Source of the DNA: Caulobacter ginsengisoli
Lineage (GTDB): Bacteria > Pseudomonadota > Alphaproteobacteria > Caulobacterales > Caulobacteraceae
Direction: 5' to 3'
Length of the DNA: 64,000 nt
Assembly: GCF_030814835.1 (NCBI RefSeq)
Contig: NZ_JAUSVS010000001.1
Span: forward strand, 124,001-188,000
Every line of letters begins with the position of its first letter. Position 1 is the stretch's first letter. The notes beneath the pieces were generated by a model, which saw nothing but the letters and a program-made list of their open reading frames with translations, was not told the DNA's origin and ran no database searches. Shown piece after piece: positions 1-6,041 of the stretch. The translations under genes were made by a program, and so were the position numbers.

Positions 1-292
1 TGGTGTTCTGGGTGCGGGCGCTGTCGTCGATGCTGATCATCACGGTCAGGATGTCGCCCACCTTGCCGGCCCGCGGGTCCTTGAAGAAGGTGCGCGAGCC
101 GACCTGCCACAGGCTGTTGGCCGAGGCCGCCGGCGGCTGCGGGCCGGCGGGCGGCAGCTGGGCGGGGCTGGCCAGGGCGGCGGGGTAGCTGACGGGGCTC
201 AACTGGGGACCCTTGGCGGCCTCCGAAACGCCGGCGCAGGCGATCAGCGGGGCGGCGAGGAGGAGGGCCAGCGGCAGGGAAAGGGCGCGCAT
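1..292 (-). CDS. flgH: Flagellar L-ring protein FlgH, C-terminus outside window
   Basis: Outer-membrane L-ring lipoprotein of the flagellar basal body. Only the first 97 codons lie in the window. A lipoprotein-type signal is visible (PLIACAG, Cys about residue 18), followed by a Pro/Ala-rich stretch and the FlgH-typical block [20 protein letters not shown] leading into [13 protein letters not shown]. The start is the ATG at 292, 10 bases after the flgA stop, so it is the last visible gene of a flgF-flgG-flgA-flgH operon. The rest of the beta-rich ring domain is cut by the window edge. Family call is firm; completeness of the gene cannot be judged. Confidence 0.9.
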   Translation of the reverse strand, partial: MRALSLPLALLLAAPLIACAGVSEAAKGPQLSPVSYPAALASPAQLPPAGPQPPAASANSLWQVGSRTFFKDPRAGKVGDILTVMISIDDSARTQNT

Positions 293-302
293 GATGAAGG
301 TC

Positions 303-1040
303 CTAGCGTAACGCAATCTGGGAGGAGCGGGCGGCCTTCAGCCGCTGCGCCTCGGGACCGACCACGGCTTCGCCGGGACCGGATGCGACCGCTTCGATGA
401 CCTTCTTCGAAGCGGGATTGATGACATTGAAGGCGTCGCCCACGGCGGCGGCGCCCAGAGCCTTGGCCTGCAGCTTGAGGGTCATGCCCCCGTCGCTCCA
501 GGTGACATTGACGGTGTCGCCGATCTTGATGACCTGCGGGGCCGAGACATCGCGCAGCGAGACGACCGCGCCCTCGCGCAGCGGCCGCTTGGCCGCCATG
601 CCGATGACGACGTCGGAGTCGCGGGGGGCGTCGGCCGGAGCCGCCGCCGCCTTGGCCCAGATCAGGTCGGTGGGCTGGACGATCTCGCCGGCCGACAGGC
701 TGCGGGCATAGACCAGCACCTCGACATTGCCCCGGGAAGCGACGGGGGCGGAACCCCCGGCGTCGCCGGCCCGCACCACGATGCGGCGCAGGCCCTGCGG
801 GTTAGCCCAGGAAAGGCCAGAGCGGGCGGCGAAGGCCTGCACGAGGGCGGCGTCCAGCACCACGCTGGGGCCCTGGCGGGTGGCGACCACGACGCCGGCA
901 GCGCCGCCGGCCCCGTCGAACAGGTCGCCCAGCGTGACCTTGCCGTCGGCGTCGGCGATGTCGGGTTTCAGGGTAACCGTGCCCGCGAGGGCAGGGGTGG
1001 CGACGGCGAGCAGGGCCAGGACGGCGAGGAAGCGGCGCAT
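303..1040 (-). CDS. flgA: Flagellar P-ring assembly chaperone FlgA
   Basis: Periplasmic chaperone needed for P-ring (FlgI) assembly around the rod. The 245-residue product starts with a clear Sec signal ([20 protein letters not shown]). Its C-terminal half has the SAF-domain pattern of Flg[21 protein letters not shown] at about 105-125, then [21 protein letters not shown], and a final region with [20 protein letters not shown]. Length is normal for alphaproteobacterial FlgA. It lies 4 bases after the flgG stop and 10 before flgH, so translation within one operon from the flgF promoter is expected. Confidence 0.93.
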   Translation of the reverse strand: MRRFLAVLALLAVATPALAGTVTLKPDIADADGKVTLGDLFDGAGGAAGVVVATRQGPSVVLDAALVQAFAARSGLSWANPQGLRRIVVRAGDAGGSAPVASRGNVEVLVYARSLSAGEIVQPTDLIWAKAAAAPADAPRDSDVVIGMAAKRPLREGAVVSLRDVSAPQVIKIGDTVNVTWSDGGMTLKLQAKALGAAAVGDAFNVINPASKKVIEAVASGPGEAVVGPEAQRLKAARSSQIALR

Positions 1041-1044
1041 CAGC

Positions 1045-1833
1045 TTATGACTTCAGCGCCGAGGCGGCCTGCAGCATGTCGTCGGCCGTGGTGATGACCT
1101 TGGAATTCATCTCGTAGGCCCGCTGGGCGATGATCAGGGCGGTGATTTCGCTGACCGCATCGACGTTGGAGGCTTCGGTATAGCCCTGCAGCAGGTTGCC
1201 GAACCCGGTCGAGCCGGGATTGCCGGTGATGGCCGGGCCCGAGGCGCCGCTTTCCATGAACAGGTTGTCGCCGATGGCTTCCAGGCCGGCTTCGTTGATG
1301 AAGTTGGCCAGTTCGATCTGCCCCGCGACGGCCGGCGTCGGCGAGCCGGAGGTGGTCACCTGCACCTGGCCGGTCTTGGAAATGCTCACGTCGGTGGCGT
1401 CGCTGGGAATGGTGACGGCCGGCTGGATCAGATAGCCGTCCTCGGTGACCAGCTGGCCCTGGTCGTTGACCGACAGGTTGCCGGCGCGGGTGTAGCTGGT
1501 CTCGCCCGAGGGCATCAGCACCTGCAGGTAGCCGCGCCCCTCGATGGCCAGGTCGTAGCGGTTGCCGGTCTGGGTCATGGCCCCCTGCGAGGTGATGCGA
1601 TAGGTGCTGCCGGCCTTGACGCCGCCGCCGATCTGCACGCCGGTCGGCACCACCGTCCCCTGGTCCGACGACTGGGCGCCGGCCCGTTCCAGGGTCTGGT
1701 AGAGCAGGTCCTGGAACTCGGCCCGTTGGCGCTTGAAGCCGACGGTGTTCATGTTGGCGATGTTGTTCGAGATGACCTCGACGTTCAGCTGCTGGGCAGC
1801 CATGCCGGTGGCAGCGGTGCGAAGCGCCTGCAT
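1045..1833 (-). CDS. flgG: Flagellar distal rod protein FlgG
   Basis: Distal rod subunit of the flagellar axial structure, exported by the flagellar type III apparatus. At 262 residues it has the normal family length. The N-terminal rod/hook motif is clear (MQALRTAATGMAAQQLNVEV, then ISNNIANMNTVGFKR), as is the C-terminal helix pattern (SNVDAVSEITALIIAQRAYE, NSKVITTADDMLQ). The core contains GRGYLQVLMPSGETSYTRAG. There is no signal peptide, as expected for an axial protein. It lies 14 bases after flgF in the same operon. Confidence 0.97.
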   Translation of the reverse strand: MQALRTAATGMAAQQLNVEVISNNIANMNTVGFKRQRAEFQDLLYQTLERAGAQSSDQGTVVPTGVQIGGGVKAGSTYRITSQGAMTQTGNRYDLAIEGRGYLQVLMPSGETSYTRAGNLSVNDQGQLVTEDGYLIQPAVTIPSDATDVSISKTGQVQVTTSGSPTPAVAGQIELANFINEAGLEAIGDNLFMESGASGPAITGNPGSTGFGNLLQGYTEASNVDAVSEITALIIAQRAYEMNSKVITTADDMLQAASALKS

Positions 1834-1847
1834 GCGATACTACTCCC

Positions 1848-2582
1848 TTACGCGACCCGCCCCAGCCGCTCGACAGCGCGGCGGGAGAGGTCGGATGTGT
1901 TGTCTATGGATTTCGCCATGCTCTCGTAGCTGCGCGAGATTTCGATCAGCCGGGTGACCTGCAGGATCGAGTTGACGTTGCTGCCCTCCAGCATGCCCTG
2001 CCGCACCTGAGCGGCGGTGGCGGTGGTGGGCTGCAGGTTGGAGACATTGCGGAACAGGTTGTCGCCGTCCTTGCGCAGGACGGAGAGGTCGGAAAAGTCG
2101 ACGACCGCGACCTTGCCCACCCTCTGGGGCCCCTGGCTGATCGAGCCGTCCGGGGCGATGTTCACCGGGCCCTGGGCCGGGTCCAGCACGATCTCGCCGC
2201 CATCGCCCATGACCGGATCGCCATCCTGGGTGGTCAGCTTGCCTTCGGGCGAGAGGGTGAAGCGGCCGTCGCGGGTGTAGCGCTCGCCATCGGCCGTCTG
2301 GATCTTGAAGAAGCCGCGGCCGTCGATCCCCAGGTCGAACGTGCCGCCGGTCTGCTGCATCGAGCCCTGGGTGAAGTCGCGGACGACCTCGTCATCCAGC
2401 ACGAACTTCAGCGTCTTGGGGCCGTCGGCCATGCGGGCCGGGGCCTGGGTGTCGGTCCTGACCTGCAGGGCCTCGACCTTGAAGCCGGTGGTGTCGGCGT
2501 TGGCCAGGTTGTTGGCCACCACGTCCAGTTCGCGCCGCAGGGTCATCTGACGCGACAGCACGACATACATCGCATTGTCCAT
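1848..2582 (-). CDS. flgF: Flagellar proximal rod protein FlgF
   Basis: Proximal rod component, paralogous to FlgG and exported by the flagellar type III system. The 244-residue product begins MDNAMYVVLSRQMTLRREL and has the rod motif DVVANNLANADTTGFK near residue 25. It ends with the axial C-terminal pattern NVNSILQVTRLIEISRSYES. It is the first gene of the minus-strand operon flgF-flgG-flgA-flgH, with a GGGAGG ribosome-binding site just upstream. A sigma54-type promoter lies 51-68 bases before its start, so late (class III-like) flagellar expression is likely. Confidence 0.96.
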   Translation of the reverse strand: MDNAMYVVLSRQMTLRRELDVVANNLANADTTGFKVEALQVRTDTQAPARMADGPKTLKFVLDDEVVRDFTQGSMQQTGGTFDLGIDGRGFFKIQTADGERYTRDGRFTLSPEGKLTTQDGDPVMGDGGEIVLDPAQGPVNIAPDGSISQGPQRVGKVAVVDFSDLSVLRKDGDNLFRNVSNLQPTTATAAQVRQGMLEGSNVNSILQVTRLIEISRSYESMAKSIDNTSDLSRRAVERLGRVA

Positions 2583-2632
2583 TTCGACCTCCCTTCAGCC
2601 TAAGACCTGCGCCAAATCGCGCACCCATTCCC

Positions 2633-2650
2633 CTGCAACCTTCGGGCCAA
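2633..2650 (-). promoter_or_regulatory. Sigma54-type promoter for flgF operon
   Basis: Read on the minus strand the site is TTGGCCC-GAAGG-TTGCA. It matches the RpoN consensus TGGCAC-N5-TTGCW at all but one of the core bases, with the invariant GG and GC dinucleotides 10 bases apart. It sits about 50 bases upstream of flgF. In Caulobacter the flgF operon is known to be sigma54/FlbD dependent, which fits. Confidence 0.75.
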
Positions 2651-2680
2651 CCCAAAAGCTCAATGAAATCAGTAAAAACC

Positions 2681-2688
2681 TTGGTTAA
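2681..2688 (-). promoter_or_regulatory. CtrA half-site-like element
   Basis: Minus-strand TTAACCAA, one base from the CtrA half-site TTAACCAT. It is followed at 7-base spacing by TTTT, so it can also be read as a degenerate TTAA-N7-TTAA box. It lies between the ftr-like palindrome and the sigma54 promoter of flgF. Low-information motif. Confidence 0.3.
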
Positions 2689-2697
2689 CGCCGACCT

Positions 2698-2716
2698 CCC
2701 GGCGGAGTTTGCCGGG
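2698..2716. promoter_or_regulatory. FlbD/ftr-like palindrome
   Basis: A 19-base inverted repeat, CCCGGC-N7-GCCGGG, with perfect 6-base arms. It lies about 50 bases upstream of the sigma54 -24 element of flgF and about 95 bases before fliL. Its position and GC-rich palindromic form suit an enhancer-type ftr site for FlbD. The assignment to FlbD is inference from location; the palindrome itself is seen directly. A related half-sequence, CCCGGCAAAC, recurs in the fliO/flgB promoter region. Confidence 0.5.
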
Positions 2717-2756
2717 TGAGAATTGCAGCGGCTTCACCCCTCAGAAAAACCGGTCC

Positions 2757-2764
2757 TTAACCAA
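2757..2764 (+). promoter_or_regulatory. CtrA half-site-like element before fliL
   Basis: Plus-strand TTAACCAA located 45-53 bases before the GTG of fliL, where a -35 region would be expected. Early flagellar operons of Caulobacter, including fliLM, are CtrA-activated, so a CtrA role is plausible. The match is one base off the reported half-site. Confidence 0.35.
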
Positions 2765-2809
2765 TGCGGCTCAGTGAGGAGGGGACATAGAATCTAAGGA
2801 ATCGCGCGC

Positions 2810-3400
2810 GTGGCCAAGGACAAGGTCAAGGAAGCCGAGGAGGCCCCCCTCGAGGAGGGCGCCGAAGGCGATGTGCCGGCCAAGAAGAAGCTGCCGCTGA
2901 AGCTGATCATCATCGGCGCGGTGGCGGCCGTGCTGGTGCTGGGCGGCGGCGGCACGGCGGCGATGTTCCTGCTCAAGCCCAAGCCGGGAAGCGAACAGGT
3001 CGCCAAGAACGAGAAGCCGAAAAAGAAGAAGGCCGAAAAGAAGGAGGGCGGCAAGCCCGACCCCAACGCCGCCCAGGTCTCCGATGGCCCGGACGGGGTG
3101 GTCTACTACTCGATGCCCGCCCTGACGGTGAACATGCAGTCCTCGGACGGCCGGCCCACGGTGATGAAGCTGAAGCTGACCCTGGAGCTGCCCGACGACG
3201 CCCAGGTTGAGGTGCTGAACGAGAACGGCCCGCGCATCCAGGACATGTTCCAGGGCTTCCTCCGCGAACTTCGGCCCGAGGACCTGAACGGCAGCCAGGG
3301 CGGCTACCAGCTGCGCATGGAGATCCAGCGGCGGGTCAACCTGGTCATCGCCCCCGCCAAGATCAATTCCGTCCTCATCGAGGAGATGCTGATCCACTAG
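2810..3400 (+). CDS. fliL: Flagellar basal body-associated protein FliL
   Basis: Inner-membrane protein that associates with the stator and basal body. The 196-residue product has a charged cytoplasmic N-terminus, one transmembrane segment at about 28-52 (LKLIIIGAVAAVLVLGGGG), a Lys-rich linker (KPKKKKAEKKEGG) and a periplasmic FliL domain ending FLRELRPEDLNGSQG and NSVLIEEMLIH. The start is the GTG at 2810, chosen because AAGGA lies at 2796-2800. It is the first gene of a fliL-fliM-pflI-like-motE-like-TPR operon, divergent from flgF. Confidence 0.93.
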   Translation: MAKDKVKEAEEAPLEEGAEGDVPAKKKLPLKLIIIGAVAAVLVLGGGGTAAMFLLKPKPGSEQVAKNEKPKKKKAEKKEGGKPDPNAAQVSDGPDGVVYYSMPALTVNMQSSDGRPTVMKLKLTLELPDDAQVEVLNENGPRIQDMFQGFLRELRPEDLNGSQGGYQLRMEIQRRVNLVIAPAKINSVLIEEMLIH

Positions 3401-3432
3401 GGCCCCGTTAGGGTCGTAGTGGGGCTTTTTGC

Positions 3433-4524
3433 ATGGCAGACGAGACCGAAGATCAGGCCGCGATGGCCCAGTGGGCCTCCGAGAACCCGGACAATGCCGA
3501 CGCCTGGGGTCTCGACGACGGCGGCGACGGCATGCTGGGCGCCGAGCGCATCCTCAACCAGGATGAAATCGACAGCCTGCTGGGCTTCGACCTGTCGGAC
3601 GACGGCGACGGCGATTCCACCGGCATTCGCGCCATCATCAACTCCGCGCTCGTCAGCTACGAGCGCCTGCCGATGCTGGAGATCGTCTTCGACCGCCTGG
3701 TGCGGTTGATGACCACCTCCTTGCGGAACTTCACCAGCGACAACGTCGAGGTCAGCCTCGACAACATCTCCTCGATCCGGTTCGGCGACTACCTCAACTC
3801 CATCCCGCTGCCGGCCATCCTGTCGGTGTTCCGGGCTGAGGAGCTGGACAATTACGGCCTGCTGACGGTCGACTCCAACCTGATCTATTCGATCGTCGAC
3901 GTGCTGCTGGGCGGGCGCCGCGGCACCGCCGCCATGCGCATCGAGGGCCGGCCCTACACCACCATCGAGCGGGTGCTGGTCCAGCGGATGGTCGAGGTCG
4001 TGCTGGCCGACGCCAAGCAGGCCTTCGAGCCCCTGACCCCGGTCAACTTCACCCTCGACCGGCTGGAGACCAACCCGCGCTTCGCCGCCATCGCCCGGCC
4101 GGCCAATGCGGCCATCCTGGTCAAGCTGCGCATCGACATGGAAGACCGGGGCGGGCGCATCGAACTGCTGCTGCCCTACGCGACGCTCGAACCCATCCGC
4201 AAGATGCTGCTGCAGCAGTTCATGGGCGAGAAGTTCGGCCGCGACAACATCTGGGAAAGCCACCTGGCCACCGAGCTGTGGACCACCCAGATGGAAGTCC
4301 GCGCCGTGCTGGACGAACAGCAGGTGCCGCTCTCGCGGGTCATCGACCTGAAGGTCGGCGACACCCTGATCCTCAACGCCACCCCCGACAGCCAGGTCGA
4401 ACTGCGCGCCGGCTCGATCCCCCTGACCCGCGGCCGCATGGGCCGCCGCAACCACAACATCGCCGTCCGCTGCGACGCTCCCCTGAGCCAAGCCGCGAAG
4501 AAGGCTGTGCAGAGGCTCAGATGA
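3433..4524 (+). CDS. fliM: Flagellar motor switch protein FliM
   Basis: C-ring component that binds CheY-P and controls rotation direction. The 363-residue product carries the CheY-binding type motif ILNQDEIDSLLGF at about 37-50, preceded by an acidic extension of about 35 residues compared with enterobacterial FliM. The middle domain (INSALVSYERLPMLEIVFDR, RFGDYLNSIPLPAI) and the C-terminal SpoA domain (RVIDLKVGDTLILNATPDSQ) are both clear. It follows fliL after 32 bases. The last codons overlap the next gene (ATGA, 4521-4524), indicating translational coupling. Confidence 0.97.
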   Translation: MADETEDQAAMAQWASENPDNADAWGLDDGGDGMLGAERILNQDEIDSLLGFDLSDDGDGDSTGIRAIINSALVSYERLPMLEIVFDRLVRLMTTSLRNFTSDNVEVSLDNISSIRFGDYLNSIPLPAILSVFRAEELDNYGLLTVDSNLIYSIVDVLLGGRRGTAAMRIEGRPYTTIERVLVQRMVEVVLADAKQAFEPLTPVNFTLDRLETNPRFAAIARPANAAILVKLRIDMEDRGGRIELLLPYATLEPIRKMLLQQFMGEKFGRDNIWESHLATELWTTQMEVRAVLDEQQVPLSRVIDLKVGDTLILNATPDSQVELRAGSIPLTRGRMGRRNHNIAVRCDAPLSQAAKKAVQRLR

Positions 4525-5015
4525 CCCTTCCCGTCCTCGTCATGAATGGACTGCTGACCGTGCTGCTGCTGGCGGCGCTCGCCTTCGGCTGGCGGCTGGA
4601 TCGCCGGCTCAAGGCGCTGAAGGCCAGCCATGAGAGCTTCGCCAAGGCCGTCGCCGATCTCGACACGGCCGCCGCCCGGGCCGAGCAGGGCCTGGCCGAC
4701 CTGCGGGGCGCCACCGAGGAGGCTTCCGAAGTCCTGCGCGAGCGGATCGAGACCGCCCGCCGCCTGGCCGGCCGGCTGGACGCCGCCTTCCACGCCACGC
4801 CCGAGACCGAAGCCGCGCCCGTTAAGCGAGCCGAGCCCCGCGCCGACCTGCGTCCGGAACTACGTCCCGAGCCGCTGTTCGAGCGCCGCCCCGCCGCCTC
4901 CGCCGCCCGTCCGACCCCCGCCGAGCCGACCCGCTCGCGCGCCCGGGTCGACGATGACCTGTTCGAGCCGGACGCCGGCACAAGACTGACCGCCATTCTG
5001 GGAGGCCGTCGATGA
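4521..5015 (+). CDS. pflI: PflI-like flagellar positioning protein (DUF6468 type)
   Basis: A 164-residue bitopic membrane protein. It has one N-terminal transmembrane segment at about 5-23 (VLVMNGLLTVLLLAALAFG), then a predicted cytoplasmic coiled coil (about 24-90) rich in Glu, Lys and Ala, and a Pro/Arg-rich tail. The start at 4521 overlaps the fliM stop. Caulobacter PflI, recalled as a bitopic protein encoded next to early flagellar genes and required for placing the flagellum at the pole, has this architecture. The symbol rests on context and topology, not on an alignment. It overlaps the next gene by four bases (ATGA), so the two are probably coupled. Confidence 0.6.
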   Translation: MTLPVLVMNGLLTVLLLAALAFGWRLDRRLKALKASHESFAKAVADLDTAAARAEQGLADLRGATEEASEVLRERIETARRLAGRLDAAFHATPETEAAPVKRAEPRADLRPELRPEPLFERRPAASAARPTPAEPTRSRARVDDDLFEPDAGTRLTAILGGRR

Positions 5016-6037
5016 GCCGCATGCCCCGCATCCTGCCCCTGGCCGGGGTCGCCGTCGTCGGCGTCCTGGCCATCAATGTCGCCTCGGGCGCCAAGACCAT
5101 CCCCGACATGTTCAGCGGGGCCAAGGCCTGGGCCGAGGGCGTCGCGGGGGCGCCGGCCGTCCCGCCGGTCACCGGCGCCAAGCCCGCGCCGGTCTGCGCC
5201 CCGACCGCCGCCGAACTGGCCAAGGAAGCGGGCCTGTCGCCCGCCGAACTGCAGATCCTGCAGAGCCTGGGCGTGCGCCGGGGCGAGCTGGACGCCCAGG
5301 CCCAGACCATCGAGACCAACCAGCAGCTGCTGGCCGCCGCCGCCGGCAAGCTGGATGAGCGGGTCAAGGCGCTGGCCCAGCTGAAGACCGACATCCAGGC
5401 CCTGCTGGTGCAGTCCGACGCCCAGCAGAAGGCCGAGAACCTGCGGCTGATCACCGTCTATTCGAACATGAAGCCCAAGGACGCCGCCCTGCGCATGTCG
5501 CTGCTGGACGATTCCGTCCTGGTTCCCATCGCCGCCGGCATGAAGGAGCGGATCCTGGCCGCCATCATCGCCAAGATGGATGGCCCCGTCGCCAAGAAGC
5601 TGACCGAGAACCTGGCCCGCCGCTACGCCGCCGCCCAGGTGATCAAGGACGGTCAGGCCGCCGTCGCCCCCACCCCCATCGCCCAGATGGCCACGGCGCC
5701 GCCGCCGACCCCCGCACCGGCCGCGCCTGCCCTGGCCGGCGCCAAGGCCGCCCTCATCCCGCCGCCCGCCGCCGCGCCGGCCGCCAAGGCGCCGGTCCCG
5801 ACCACCGAAGCGCCCGCCGCGACGACCGCGCCCAAGGCCAAGCCGCCCGCCGCCAAGAAGCCGGTCGTCCGCAAGCCCAAGCCCAAACCGGCGGCCAAGC
5901 CAACCACCACGGCCGCCGTCTCGCCGGGCCCGCAGCCCTACAAAGCGCCCGAGAAACCCGCCGACAAACCGACTCCCGCCACCACCGCCGCGGCCGGCGA
6001 CACCACCAAGCCGCCGCCGCTAATTCCGGCCAAATAG
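5012..6037 (+). CDS. MotE-family protein with long Pro/Ala tail
   Basis: A 341-residue protein with an N-terminal signal-anchor (ILPLAGVAVVGVLAINVASG). A periplasmic coiled coil follows (about 70-140; RGELDAQAQTIETNQQLLAA), then a MotE/MgtE-N-like segment at about 148-205 (ITVYSNMKPKDAALRMSLLD, MKERILAAIIAKMDGPVAKK). MotE proteins chaperone MotC in rhizobial motors. From about residue 215 onward it is a low-complexity Ala/Pro/Lys tail, longer than in typical MotE. It overlaps the pflI-like gene by ATGA and is followed after 4 bases by the TPR gene. Motility function is inferred from family and operon. Confidence 0.75.
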   Translation: MSRMPRILPLAGVAVVGVLAINVASGAKTIPDMFSGAKAWAEGVAGAPAVPPVTGAKPAPVCAPTAAELAKEAGLSPAELQILQSLGVRRGELDAQAQTIETNQQLLAAAAGKLDERVKALAQLKTDIQALLVQSDAQQKAENLRLITVYSNMKPKDAALRMSLLDDSVLVPIAAGMKERILAAIIAKMDGPVAKKLTENLARRYAAAQVIKDGQAAVAPTPIAQMATAPPPTPAPAAPALAGAKAALIPPPAAAPAAKAPVPTTEAPAATTAPKAKPPAAKKPVVRKPKPKPAAKPTTTAAVSPGPQPYKAPEKPADKPTPATTAAAGDTTKPPPLIPAK

Positions 6038-6041
6038 TCCG

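Noticed and set aside
3401..3432. GCCCC...GGGGC hairpin followed by TTTTT between fliL and fliM, as a terminator
   Set aside because: The stem is only about 5 pairs with a 14-base loop, and full termination would cut off fliM from its operon. At most a weak attenuator; not listed as a feature.
3397..4491. Minus-strand open frame of 364 codons opposite fliM
   Set aside because: fliM on the plus strand is unambiguous; the opposite frame is Gly/Val/Asp/Gln-rich noise.
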